Source of the DNA: Dolomedes plantarius
Lineage: Eukaryota; Arthropoda; Arachnida; Araneae; Dolomedidae
Length of the DNA: 64,000 nt
Direction: 5' to 3'
NCBI GenBank assembly: GCA_907164885.2
Contig: OU015497.1
Coordinates: forward strand, 71,904,898 to 71,968,897
In this document: positions 53,040 to 64,000 of the stretch, in pieces
Numbering within the stretch: position 1 is the first letter of the stretch
Layout: every line of letters starts with the position of its first letter
Position numbers and translations under genes: made by a program
The notes under the pieces: model-generated
Told to the model about the DNA's origin: nothing
Database searches by the model: none
The model's input: only the letters and a program-made list of their open reading frames with translations

Positions 53040-55500
53040 TTTCTACAAATCCCTGTAAGGGATTTTTAGTTATACGGTTGGAATAAGGGTTCAGAAAAAA
53101 GAAAAAAAAAGAACCAAAATAAAACGTTTCTATCAATACTTTCTTCCATGGAAGATGCATTGCAGCTCTCCCAAAAATTATATTTTAAACCTGTGTATGC
53201 CTTCATAGGAAATATTATTTGCTTTAAAAATTTCATTATTTAAGTGATCCGTATTAATTGTATCATAGCAAATTTGGGAAGAGTACTTAATTTTTTTTCT
53301 CCACATATTTAATCTTTATATTTCGTGATGTTCAAATATAATTATTTAAACTGTATCTGGTCAAAATATTCCTTGGAATCTTCAATTTTTGTTCTAGCCT
53401 TTTTTCTTTGTGTTTTGACAATAATTTTGACAGTAGTAAATTTAAATGCTAACTTTTCAAAACTGAACTGTGACTGACATACCACTTCACAAGCAATAAT
53501 AATTTACTCTAGATGCTTTGTTCTTGTATATGTAAAAATCGAGTAACATGACTAATTACATTCAACTCAACATGATGTCGTTACAGTGAAAAAAAATGTT
53601 GCCAATATTGTACTACATAACCCTTTTACTTAAAGGTATAAGAGGATTACTGCAGAAAACTTATTCTCCCATGTAATATCACAAACAGCATGGTAAAATT
53701 ACTGCGTTTTGTATAAACTTAACTATTTAAACTAAAACTTCCTTTTGCAACACCACAGTCAAATTGTTTGTGTGTTCAAACAAAACCGATTAATATTCGA
53801 TTTATACACATTAAAACCCATTTATATACAATTTTAAATTCAGCTAATTTACTTTTACTTTAATTTTTTTTCATATTCCGCTCTTTAAAGAGGTTCTGTA
53901 AAGGAACTATTTCGTTACATTTGACTATTCTTGTATTCAAGAACTTTGTTATGCGACGTTACTACACATTTCAAATGTTAAATGGCAATGGAATTCAGTG
54001 TTAGCTATTGAATTTCAATGTATCCATCTTAAGAGAGTATCATCGGATAGAGAAGGGAAAGTATATTTCGTGATTTTTATCCATTACATTTGAACTCTTG
54101 ATTTTTTCCATTGAGGTTCAAGGAAGCGTAAGATTTCAAGTACCGATGGGGACGTGTGTGCATCGATTCTTTTTATTTTTATCGATATTTGTCTTTCGTT
54201 TTCAAACATTTCGCTCCAAAACACCGTTACTCTCGCAATTGTTCGCGCGTGCGATAAATTGTTTTACTCTATCTCTCCACTATCACCGTCTTCGGAACTT
54301 CTCCATACTCGTCGCTAGAAGTCTATTTAGGGAGATCGAACACGATAGAACACTTTCACGGCCCGCTGCCGAATTTCGGAGCGTCACCCACCCCCTCGGG
54401 CCATCACTAAAGTAACGTCACCGATCCTCACCGCCCCGGAATTTAACATTCGAGTTAACTTTTTTTCATGCATCGGTTGACTGAACCACGGGAGATGCTG
54501 CTACTTGCGGAAGGAAAAGTGGAGCTGGAGGATTCCCGATTTCTTGAGGGGCAAAGCGGCGGCACTCGTCTTTCAGTGTCATCACGAACTTTCGGAGCTG
54601 TGAAAGCTTAAAAGTGGGAGTGGGGCAAATGGGGTTTAACTTAATGAGTGTCAATCTAGACGTGGATCAGTTTGCGATGTTGCACGTCGCAGGTCAACGG
54701 GTTTCGACAAGCTTCTGCCTCGTGACTCCTGTGGGAACCTCAGAAGCGTAGGGCTGACTCTTTGATGACGGGTTGGATTTATTTTATTCCCGTTTTGATT
54801 GGAATATGTAATATAATCCTACCAAACTGACTTTTATTGATTGGTACAGTTAAAGGGAATAGATTCAAAACAGAAGTAGGATGGTTATCCAGTACATCCA
54901 TAGGAGGGTATGTAATGAAATAATATTTTCTTTTCATTTTATTTGAAAATAATTTCAGTTATGGTATACTAATAACATCATTGATAATTGTTTCAATTCT
55001 CTTTTAATACATATCTCTTTTATATGCTATTTGATATTGCTTGTACCGAATAAATATTTATTTTTCGAAAGGTTGAAGAGACAGCTTAATCTCAGTAATT
55101 CTTATGATTTTGAATTGATAGAAATCATCGAGATTTCCTCACACTTGCCAGTTGGGATAACTCACGAATATACACCACCCGAAAAAGTGATAATTGATGA
55201 TAAGTCACTGATACTCCCTGTAATATAATGATTTTTCTGTCAGTGACGAATTAATATTTTTTTAAATTCAGGAAATTTTAAAGAAAACTCGTGAAGAATT
55301 AACTATTTCCTTAATTTGACTGACTTGTCTTAGGTCCTGCGGTAAGAGGGTAAAGTGACCACTAAACAACAAATTTCGTTTATTGTTACTCGACTTAAGC
55401 GTACAGCTAGAAACTGAGAGCCAAAAATGTAGCAAATTCATTTGGCTCATATTTGTACAGGATTCTCACACCACCAAACGTTAAATTATAATCTCTCCCA
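53040..55500. other. Unassigned DNA with a GC-richer patch
   Basis: Mostly AT-rich and featureless. About 54110-54620 is richer in CpG (GTTCGCGCGTGCGATAAATT, CGGCCCGCTGCCGAATTTCG), which might be a promoter region, but no exon was recognised. The frames at 54098-54415 and 54466-54654 have no family motif. Confidence 0.4.
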
Positions 55501-55518
55501 CTACGCTCTAACTACTAG

Positions 55519-55707
55519 CTATTCTTTACCCCGTAACACGAGGCATTCATATTCACTGGCTCTATTTCTCGCTGCTTTGACTTCGCTTTGTAAAAAGGCT
55601 CGACGATTGTCAACTTCTTGAAACAATTCTTGATGCCTGCTATACTTTTCTCGCTGGATAGGAAAACCCTCACAACCCCTAAGACTCGTCTGTTTTCTCG
55701 CAATCAT
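55519..55707 (-). other. Possible coding exon or transposon fragment, unknown
   Basis: A 62-codon frame reads like a soluble helical protein (YSRHQELFQEVDNRRAFLQS, then EVKAARNRASEYE) and ends at a donor-like GGG|GTAAAG. An overlapping second frame is also open. No family recognised and no partner exon found. Confidence 0.2.
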
Positions 55708-55829
55708 AGTTTGTGCTGATCTTAAGTTACCCTTCCTTATTAGAATAGAGTTCGCACTTTCATCGGATTTCGGGAATAAGTTTAGCTGAGTAAACTGAAG
55801 AACTGGATCCTGTAGAATTCGGTATTTAA

Positions 55830-56428
55830 CCCTCTAACCCTCTAAGTGGTTTGAGACGAAATAAATGGTACGGTCGGGTCGGATCTGACCCCATCTCTTT
55901 TTTGATGAGGTTTGTGGTACAAATAAGTACACAATAAGCATTTTTGTTGTATAATAACATTTATTGATAATATTTTACATAAAATAAAACCCTTTTTGTA
56001 GAAAAAATGACCGAAGAATTGTAATTTTACTAAACAAAGAAAATGTCTTTGGTATTTTCATAGAATGTCGTACATATTAGGTCTAATATGTAATTTAGTC
56101 TACCTAGTTTAAGAAGTTAGTGAAACCAACTTTCCAAGAACAAAAATGTTAAAAAGTAATATATACTGACATTTTTGACCTTCAAAATCCAGAAACAAAA
56201 AAATAAGAAATCTAAAATAAAAAATTTTAAAATTGACTAGTGATGATGAATAATGTTTTTCAACAAAGACACTCGCATTTACTTATTCCTATATCTAGTA
56301 GGGGGTCTAGTAGGTCTATCTGGTAGGGTTCCTTGTCAACTCGATTTCTTGCAATGAGAGGGCAGAGTACGGAAGGGGGAAAGACACACCCTTGGTTCGG
56401 ATCCGACCTCCACTGTACCGTTTGTGGG
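55830..56428. mobile_element. TTAA-target (piggyBac-like) MITE, 599 bp
   Basis: TTAA occurs directly outside both ends (55826-55829, 56429-56432). Left CCCTCTAACCCTCTAAGTGG ... GGTACGGTCGGGTCGGATCT and right TCGGATCCGACCTCCACTGT ... ACAAACCC-type sequence are inverted relatives, though imperfect. Non-coding. Confidence 0.72.
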
Positions 56429-56564
56429 TTAAGAAAGCAATTTAAGAAAAAAATTAAGTATTTTTGTTAGCCAGCAGATAATAACGCAATGCGTTGCAGA
56501 TTTTGTTGAACTGTTCGACTGAACGATGTATTAAATATTCGCATCGTTTTCAGTGCAAAATAAA

Positions 56565-56710
56565 TTTTTGGTTTTATGCCTCGTAATTGAAAATTTTTTA
56601 TTACCTCGTGTTACGGGGTAAAGAAATTTTTTATTACTTATTAATTGAAAATTTTATTTTTGGTTTTATGCCTCGTAATTTGGTTTTATGCCTCGTCGTT
56701 GAAAATGAAC
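56565..56710. repeat. Local repeats of TTTTATGCCTCGT and AATTGAAAATTTT
   Basis: GGTTTTATGCCTCGTAATTG occurs in three variants and CCTCGTGTTACGGGGTAAAG also occurs reversed at about 55525-55545. Looks like scrambled pieces of one older sequence. Confidence 0.45.
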
Positions 56711-56871
56711 ACATTTGCAGATTCAATAGTGCCTGAGGACTTCGGTAATACTATTTTCTATCTTTCAACAAAAAATATTTTTTTAAGTGCAGTGCTTTTT
56801 TCGCTATAATTATATATATATATATATATATATAATTATAGCGGAGAGATTCGAAAAAGTTGATAAAAATT

Positions 56872-57190
56872 TCAGGTAGTCTCTTCTAACGAAACTACCG
56901 CGGATTATTAACGCAGGATTATTTATCGTCGCGTACCTCTTTTGTATGTAAATATGTATGTATGTGTTATGTGTATATGTATCTATATATATGATGCATG
57001 TATATATATACATATATGTATGTCAAAATTTTGACACATTTTGGTACTTTTCTGTTTAACTGTTTACTGCTTGTTCAAGCGATACAGACTGTGTTTGACG
57101 CGCTGCCAAAATTATAACTCGCGAGGTACGGATGGACGGTTTTAGCGTCTGAAATTTTCCTTTCCGGAGGACCGTTATCCTACGTTAAAA
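56872..57190 (-). repeat. Interspersed repeat family F, copy 2
   Basis: Reversed copy of 46107-46432: GTCTCTTCTAACGAAACTAC, CGCGGATTATTAACGCAGGA, then (TA)-rich centre, CAAAATTTTGACACATTTTG and TTATCCTACGTTAAAAG. The (TA)n at 56811-56835 lies just outside. Confidence 0.7.
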
Positions 57191-57199
57191 GTTGCTTTA

Positions 57200-58200
57200 G
57201 GAGCAAATTTAGAATTTGGCGTAATACTCTTTGAAAACAAACAACAAAAAGCCACGCTGAGGAATATTTTTATAAGGGGAAGGAATTTAAAACAGAACTG
57301 CCTCACGTGTTTTCAGGGGTAATATAATTTAAATAATTTGTATGACACTAAAATAATTTGTATGAGCACAAAAATTTCTTGTATATGCGAATAGAAAGAA
57401 TGTATACTTTTTTGAGGAAACAGCGGGTGTTGCTTTGTGTCTAAAATGAGAAAATATGACAGAATTTCATTATTTAGTTTAGTTCTGGATCAAAAATTCC
57501 TAGCTTTTCAAGCAATTGATTTTAATTAGGTTATAAAAAAATTTCTTTAAAAAAATGAAACATGCGTCTAAAGAAATGTTGAGCATCTCTTTTGCCGGAA
57601 GCGTGAAAAAGCATAATTTAAGAGATCGAGTGACACATCTGTAAAAACTTTCTCGCGGAGTCAATCTGTCATCTTTTGCACTGACGAATCTTTAAACAAA
57701 GGATTTAAGGTCACTCAAACTTACTGGATTGAAAAAAGGTCCACATCAATCAATCATTTTCTTTTTCGATCTCGTCGAATGGAATAGCAACCGGAAGTCA
57801 TGGTTTCAAGTTGTTATTCAATTTTCCTGATGTAGTTTCTTACAAAGAGAAATATTTTATTACCTCTGTGTTTCTTTTTATCACAAAATTTTAGAACAAA
57901 TAAAATTTTAAAAGAACTTGCAAAAATTTAATTGTACGTTTGAATGATGAAAATGTAAAATACGATCTATTTCTTATTGATAAGAAAAATGACAACATTA
58001 TTTTATACGAGAAAAGATTTATTTGCAAAATATGCATAAAAATGTCTATTTTTACATTCTCGTTGTAAGTAAAAATATTACATTCTTATGAAAAAATTGG
58101 TCGTGAGTTTAATTTTAAATAACCGTTACATTTCGAAAATCAATGAAATTCAAATAAGACAGGGAATATACACATTTGAAAAGTTCAAATAACGTCTTTA
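57200..58200. other. Unassigned AT-rich DNA
   Basis: Nothing recognised. Confidence 0.4.
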
Positions 58201-58210
58201 TTCTAAACGA

Positions 58211-58239
<29 letters not shown>

Positions 58240-58241
<2 letters not shown>

Positions 58242-58958
58242 TATATATATAAAACAGTTCTGTAACTGACTGACTCACTGACTGACATACAACGCACAGA
58301 CCAAATCGATGGACCTAAAGTGCTGAAATTTTGCATGGCGATTCTTCTTATAGTGTAGGGGTGCACTAAGAAAGATTTTTGAAAAATTCTTCTTAGATTT
58401 TTTAAATTAAATTTTTAAGCTGTTTTAGTAACTTTTTGTAAGTTTGCATTTAAAATAATTATTTGATGGTTATAAAATTTATATCACAAGAAAGATCATA
58501 AAAATTCCTTTAAAATGAAATATTTTTTCGAATCTTTTCTGATTTTTGGTGAATTTTTAAAGATTAATTTTTAGAATTTAATTTATTAAATGTTGATCAC
58601 GTGATTTCTTTTTCTGGTACTTTAAATAAATTTATCGTCACGTGCATAACAACTAAATAGACAAAAAAAAATTTCTTTTCTTGCTAATGCGGCAGACGAA
58701 TGGACATTATCAAAAAAAATATTAAATACAGTAAAAGATATGTTCCTCAAACTGTACTATTTTAACTGTACTATATTCTTTAGTATGTCCTATTAGATTT
58801 AATTTGAATATTTTCTTCTACATTAATTTGTCTATAAAAATATCCGTTACAATTTTTTTATAAATATATTTTTTCGTATTTTTTTACATCAATTGCATAT
58901 ATTGATCGTTGTATTTAATTTGAATGTTCTCTGTAGCGAAGAACGGTTTTTCAGCTAG
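58240..58958 (+). mobile_element. Non-autonomous Helitron, family A copy 3
   Basis: Begins TATATATATAAAACAGTTCT then GTAACTGACTGACTCACTGA; ends TGTAGCGAAGAACGG then TTTTTCAGCTAG|T (58955-58958). Full-length counterpart of the reversed copy at 9291-10062, with (TA)n on both sides. Non-coding. Confidence 0.75.
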
Positions 58959-58965
58959 TATATAT

Positions 58966-58966
58966 A

Positions 58967-59014
<48 letters not shown>
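58966..59014. repeat. (TA)n microsatellite
   Basis: About 22 uninterrupted TA units beside the Helitron end. Confidence 0.95.
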
Positions 59015-59018
<4 letters not shown>

Positions 59019-59089
59019 CTACAGAGTATTGGGGTGTAGTATTTCACAAACAATTCTGAAAGCTCATTTTACATAGCGAGAGATTTTAT

Positions 59090-59261
59090 CAGTGGCATAA
59101 GCAGGGGGAGGGGGTTGATGGGGGTTATAACCTCCCCCCATTGGTTCTGATTACATATATTATTTAATTAGGTTTAAGCTTTGTACTGATTGTTCAAAAC
59201 TACTCTTTCATAGTAACAACCCCCCCCCCCCCCCCTTAGAAAATTTCTGCGTACGCTGCTG
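59090..59261. mobile_element. hAT MITE, 172 bp, with perfect 8-bp TSD
   Basis: Ends CAGTGGCATAAGCAG and CTGCGTACGCTGCTG, flanked on both sides by GATTTTAT (59082-59089, 59262-59269). A run of 17 C lies inside (about 59219-59235). Non-coding. Confidence 0.92.
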
Positions 59262-59966
59262 GATTTTATCCTTTCTCATTTCTTCAAACCATTACGAAAC
59301 GTCGTATTATTTGTGCATAATTAATCATGGCGGGCAAGCATCAAGATTGTAATCCCATGTCGTATAAAGGCCACTTATTACTATTACACTCTATAAAACT
59401 TGAATGGGAAAAAATGAGCATTAGAAGAACAGAGCATTTATACACGCTTGGGTTAAAATTAACAGAGCCAATAGTAATGAATAAGTGTACCTTGAAATTC
59501 TTGTCAGGCGCTATTCCTCAAGGTTGAATGCTTTGAAAGCAAAAGGCAAATGTCACTTGTAAAAAAATAATTGCCAAATGACAATGGCTCCTTTTGATAT
59601 TTAATGGTAGTTCTTACAATGTTCCCTTGCAACGCTGAAAATGGAAGCGTCACAAAGAAGGTTACGTAACGGAGTGTATATAATGATTGCAGTCTCATTA
59701 AAACGAAAAGACAATCATATGCATTCTGACGAAAGGAATTTTTTTTTTCTAGTCTACATGTTTATTTAGTCAGTAGAACATAATTTAATCCTTTGCACTA
59801 AAGCAAGGTCGCGGTAAAAAAATTCAGATGAGTAGGTTTTGTGCATTATGAGGCAGAAATTCATAGTTTGAACTGCTCGAAAGAGGTAGTTCCCCCATTA
59901 ACTTAAGGAAAGCTTTTGATATCTTTATTTTCAACATATCAGTATTACACATGGGCAGATGATTAT

Positions 59967-60413
59967 GGCTGCTGTGTACTAACCCTATTGGATTCGTTCA
60001 CTTCAATGTTAACCTATGAAGAAAATGTGTCCGAGGATTGCCTACTTGGATTGAAAGATTTCTTTTAAAAAATAGTACTCCGTAATAGAGAAAGAAATTT
60101 TACACCTTGGAGCATTTTTAGTTTTAAAAAAATGCAAATAATATTTTAAATGTAATTTTTAAATGTATTTTTTTAAATGTAAATTATTTTGGGAAAAAAT
60201 GTGGTATAGTGTGTTTTAAACGCTCCTAAATTCCTTTGGTGGACGAAATTTATAAAATGAATCCAGTTGCAAGGTGCAGAAAAGTTCAGGCTATCTAAAA
60301 ATTCCATTTTTTATTGGATTATCATCATTTATGTAGCTGAAAATCGTAGATAAATTTTCTCCATGGGTTAACATTAAAGTGGGCGAATCCAATAGAGTTA
60401 GTACAAAGCAGCC
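59967..60413. mobile_element. TTAA-target MITE, family E copy 2, 447 bp
   Basis: Ends GGCTGCTGTGTACTAACCCT and AGAGTTAGTACAAAGCAGCC; outside are TTAT and ATAA, altered forms of TTAA. Shares GAATCCAATAG, GTTAACCTATG-GAAAAT and inner blocks with copy 1 (40732-41152) in reverse. Confidence 0.85.
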
Positions 60414-60419
60414 ATAAGT

Positions 60420-60804
60420 GACTATCGCATACACAAAATTCAAACCATGAACACTGCCAACAAGACTTTACCTGGCTGTAGGAAATGAAATCTTAATAAT
60501 CCGCTCATTATAAGGATCAATATGTAATCTATGTCATTATCACATAGGTTCCTTTAAAATATTCAGATAGAGTCAGGACAAAAACTACGAATACAACCAG
60601 TTACTTCACCCGGGAAGAATACTGAAGTCAATCGTTTATTGGGGCGGCAATATTGACTCTTTTGAAATTTAACTGCTGATATCACTAGACGATGAAAATA
60701 ATAAATTATTGAAAATGTGCTGTGATATGCCGTCATTCCTTATTTTTTAATCATGCTTATTTATTCCAAAGCATTTTAATCCTTCTATAAGTAGGAAAAC
60801 TACA

Positions 60805-60857
<53 letters not shown>

Positions 60858-61300
60858 CTTTATTTGAATAATTTTTCGCTCTTCTTCGAGTACACCTCTT
60901 TGTAATTTTGATCTCCTTACGTATTTAAAAAATAATCGAAAGAAAATATGAGAAGTAGGTTTCTTAAAGAAATTTTGATTAACTTGATAACTTAACTTAT
61001 AAATAATTGTATTCGAAAAAAAATTTCCTTTGAAAATATAATCATTCTTTCGTCATAACTCTCTGAATCTAAAAGTTTTTTTAATTGTTTTTTGTGTAAT
61101 TATTTATTCATGTGCGCGCATGCTTGCGTGGGTGTGAAATGATAATGAAATAGATTCGCTAGAGATACATACAGTTCAGTTGAAAAGTTATTGCACCAAA
61201 TGGCAATGATGATTCCTTGCATATCCTAGAAGTATTATCGATTTTTTTTCCCAGCATAATTATAAATTTCACTATGCAGTATTTATCATGAAGTCGTCTT
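60420..61300. other. Unassigned DNA with (TA)n
   Basis: A TA microsatellite at about 60811-60855; otherwise nothing recognised. Confidence 0.45.
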
Positions 61301-61301
61301 A

Positions 61302-61468
61302 GGTTCTGTTCACACAGAATGCGTCAGCGTCAGCGTTACTCGTATTGAAATATATTTAACCAATTACAAACCTCCAAACGATTAGCCACGAAATTGTTAA
61401 GGTATGTGATTGGTTTAAAATATGTCAATGAGTAACGCTGACGCTGACGGATTCTATATGAACTGCCC
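61302..61468. mobile_element. Palindromic MITE, GGGCCTGTTCAC family, copy 2
   Basis: GCGTCAGCGTCAGCGTTACT and AGTAACGCTGACGCTGACG face each other around the same core (CCTCCAAACGATTAGC) as the copy at 32443-32612. The terminal bases have decayed (GGTTCTGTTCAC, GAACTGCCC). Confidence 0.85.
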
Positions 61469-61469
61469 T

Positions 61470-61654
61470 AAGGGCCTGCTCACATAGGAGTCCGGTAGCG
61501 GAAGCATAAAAGGTAAGATGGCGCTGAGACGGAAATAAAACAATCATAAGCTTTATAAAATTTCGTCGCTAATCGTTTGGACGTTTGTCATTGGTTAAAT
61601 ATATTTCAATACTTTAACGCTTCCACTACCGGACTCCTATGTGAACCGGCCCTT
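61470..61654. mobile_element. Second palindromic MITE, directly adjacent
   Basis: AGGGCCTGCTCACATAGGAG ... GTCCGGTAGCGGAAGC pairs with GCTTCCACTACCGGACTCCT ... ATGTGAACCGGCCCTT, with TAA at both sides. The inner AAATTTCGTCGCTAATCGTT is related, reversed, to the core of its neighbour, so the two are a subfamily pair. Confidence 0.85.
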
Positions 61655-62444
61655 AAAGTGTTTGCAATTACGACACACATCATCTATTTCCATACTATGC
61701 ATAGATTTAAGTTTAATCCTAGTACTCCGGATAATGAGTGACTTAAATCAAATGCATAACATATACAAACATTCCTTTGGTTAACATTCGATGATACAAA
61801 GAGACTATTTTTTACATAAGTCCACTTAATTCCACATCCCATCAGCGACGTGCATAGTGGCATCCCGGATGTTCATTGAAACTCTTTTTTTCTGTGGTCA
61901 TTTCTTTTATATGGCTCGAAAAGAGGATAATATCCCGGATTTCCGATTTTCTTGTATTGACAGGGGAGGGGGGGGGGGGGTAAAATTCTTCTCTTTTTAA
62001 GCGAGACAGAAAAATGGCGCTAGTCGCCGTAATAAAGGATAATTTGACGATACTAGCCCAAAAGTACAGGTAAATGCTCAGGTACATTACTGGTTTGAGC
62101 ACTTTTATTGTTGTTGGGTTTTTTTTTTTGTGTGTGTATCTTTTGTGTGGTTTTCGATTCTTCTTCATTAAGTACCTCTTTCGAATGTTCCTCTCTTTTA
62201 ACAAATAAAAAGTAACAATAGTTACAGCTTTCAGAGGAGCTTCTTAATGCAAATTTAATGAACGTGGTTTCCTGCATTGAATTAAGGATTTAGAGTCAAA
62301 CTGCGTCCTTCAAGTTAGTAGATATTCATTATATGACGCTCGAATCTGAAATCCTTCATAAACAGCGTAGAAATTTTTTAATACGAGCGTTTTGATGTTA
62401 ATAAGATAAGAAACAGCTGTTGTGAGGGAAAGTTCCAAGAAAGA

Positions 62445-62485
62445 ATAGAATTAATGTGTTTTTTCTTTAAACACATTAATTCTAT
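62445..62485. repeat. Perfect 17-bp hairpin
   Basis: ATAGAATTAATGTGTTT (62445-62461) and its exact complement at 62469-62485, 7-nt loop. Confidence 0.88.
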
Positions 62486-62641
62486 CGACCAAAAAAAAGC
62501 TATTGTCGACATTGTAGTAACCTTGACTGAATTAAAGTATTTTGTTCAAACTATTTGTGAGCGTGCATAAAACGTGCATCATGTTTAACATTATAAGGAA
62601 ACAAAATTTTCTTATCTAATCATAGTCTTCTTTATAAGGAC

Positions 62642-62722
62642 TCTGTGCCGGGACCGGGATCCGAAACCAGGTTTCCCTACCTCGAGGCCAGTATTCTACC
62701 GATTGAACTATTCCAGCTATGT
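62642..62722 (-). repeat. tRNA-derived SINE head
   Basis: On the minus strand, A-box-like TAGTTCAATCGGTAGA (about 62710-62695), anticodon-like TGGCCTCGAGG and B-box-like GGTTTCGGATCCC (about 62674-62662). The cloverleaf acceptor stem is absent. The open frame at 62645-62845 overlaps it and is not a gene. Confidence 0.5.
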
Positions 62723-62859
62723 GAGGAAGCGTTATTTTTCAAGGACTTTCCTCACATATTACTCCCTTACTTTTTGAGCTCACCGGCAACAGCTTTAGTC
62801 CTAGTATGTATTCATTTTTATCACTTTATCTTTATTCGACGATAATGAGCTGTTTTCCA

Positions 62860-63270
62860 CGATGATTTATCGTATATTTGCTTAGCGTATACCTGCTCAA
62901 GCGTCATTATAACGCCGAGATTTCAACTAAATGGATTATGTAGGGGACGTGAAGAATCAATGACTACCGTCACAGCTCATTTAAGTGCGTAAAAATTTTC
63001 TAAGGCAACAAAAATATGTTTCATTCTTGCTTGAGAACATCCTTATTTGTCATTTCAATCGTTTGGGATATTTGCAGTTCGATATGCAAAGAAATCATTA
63101 TAGCAAAAAGATATTTTTTTTTTTGGAAATACTTAAAATCAGAAATTCCTGAAATTGCTTAAGTGTGCTGTTTTAATAGTAATTTTTTTTAACCTTTAGC
63201 TTACGGGGCTTTAGCCCACTTTTCGGATTCCCTCTTTAGAACGGGAAATTTCATGCCCCTTTGTAAGAAC
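62860..63270. other. Unassigned AT-rich DNA
   Basis: Nothing recognised; GCTTACGGGGCTTTAGCCC near 63200 is a short imperfect inverted repeat. Confidence 0.4.
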
Positions 63271-63281
63271 GACCTTTAAGG

Positions 63282-63284
63282 GGG

Positions 63285-63318
<34 letters not shown>
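63282..63318. repeat. (TA)n microsatellite
   Basis: About 18 TA units. Confidence 0.95.
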
Positions 63319-63320
<2 letters not shown>

Positions 63321-63605
63321 TTGGACCCGTTTTATTGGGATACATGCTATCCCACCCCGTAAGGAAAAGGTTAATATTTTGTCCTACATTGCTATTAAAA
63401 TATGATTTTTTTTTACTTAGGTCCATTCCACTGTGTACAAAATATGATCTATTATTTTGTACATAGACATTAGTTCACGAAATTTAAATCTTGTTATTTC
63501 ATCTGATTATTTCTGCATATACTCTAATTCAACCCGTGCATAAATTTAAAATTATCATGTAAGTAATTAGCAAAAATGAGTTATCAAGGATGTTCGTGTG
63601 AGTTT

Positions 63606-63688
63606 TCTCTCTCTCTCTCTCTCTTATATATATATATATATTTATATATTATGTATGTATTCATATATATGTGTGTATGTGTATAGTA

Positions 63689-63736
<48 letters not shown>
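63606..63736. repeat. (TC)n-(TA)n compound microsatellite
   Basis: TC units, then TA-rich tracts with GTGTATGT interruptions, ending in about 18 TA units. Confidence 0.93.
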
Positions 63737-63738
<2 letters not shown>

Positions 63739-64000
63739 ATTGTAACTTTAGGTTTCTAAAAAGTAAGTCAGTGCATATTCTGACTGCATCGTATTGAACA
63801 GAAAGCTCACAAAATTCTTATAGATAAGAAAATTTTCCCATCAGGTAAATCTTTCAGAGGCGTTCTCTATGATTGTAATCAAGAAAAACATACATACACA
63901 CAATTTTTTAAAAATCTTTTTTTTTTCATTCACTATTTATACTTGATATTTTAACTGCAATTTAAAACTGTTGTGGTTATGAAAATACGACACTTTTAGA

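Noticed and set aside
61842..62204. 120-codon minus-strand open frame
   Set aside because: Low-complexity Lys-rich translation crossing homopolymer runs; no motif.
1..64000. CRISPR array, operon or bacterial defence system
   Set aside because: No repeat-spacer pattern and the window is clearly eukaryotic with spliced exons.

Overview
This window is eukaryotic nuclear DNA: about two thirds A+T, no bacterial-style ORF packing, GT-AG introns and a dense mix of transposon families. The one clear host gene is a nine-exon DEAF1 gene, and the surroundings (Tc1/mariner, hAT, piggyBac, pogo and Helitron derivatives, TA-rich microsatellites, tRNA-derived SINEs) suggest an arthropod. A spider or other chelicerate is my best guess from the style of the repeats; it is not proven.

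Left part (about 4.9-24.6 kb): DEAF1 on the minus strand. Nine coding exons join in frame to about 478 residues: an N-terminal segment, a SAND DNA-binding domain split by intron 1, a basic nuclear localisation signal, a linker, a coiled coil and a C-terminal MYND zinc finger. Its introns have collected insertions. Intron 8 has a dispersed-repeat copy, a Tc1 relic and an internally deleted pogo-like element. Intron 7 has a Helitron, a ~150-bp tandem repeat and a long inverted-repeat element carrying an intact 1.2-kb Tc1-like transposon. Intron 6 has a tRNA-derived insertion. Intron 3 has a decayed DD41-type mariner. Just upstream of the start codon, four TTCG motifs spaced 14, 11 and 11 bp look like a DEAF1 autoregulatory site.

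Right part (25-64 kb): no convincing host gene. It is a layered transposon graveyard in which many boundaries can be set by terminal inverted repeats and target-site duplications (TSDs). The best nests are 25.9-27.9 kb (a TIR element containing a pogo MITE, a Tc1 pseudogene and a hAT-like MITE), 33.4-34.6 kb (hAT in hAT), 36.6-38.8 kb (Tc1 in hAT) and 51.7-52.8 kb (piggyBac MITE in a tRNA-derived SINE). A 498-bp hAT MITE occurs twice (35.5 and 51.1 kb), always the same length and in opposite orientation. Helitrons are recognised by a 3' hairpin followed by CTAG, best at 38.9-39.5 kb. A probable Gypsy-like retrotransposon fragment (protease-like ORF, polypurine tract and LTR) lies at 29.3-30.5 kb.

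I found no CRISPR array, no rRNA and no canonical tRNA gene. The most informative observations are the candidate DEAF1 autoregulatory motif cluster, the intact DD36E Tc1-like transposon nested in an intronic inverted repeat, and the dated layers of nested insertions.
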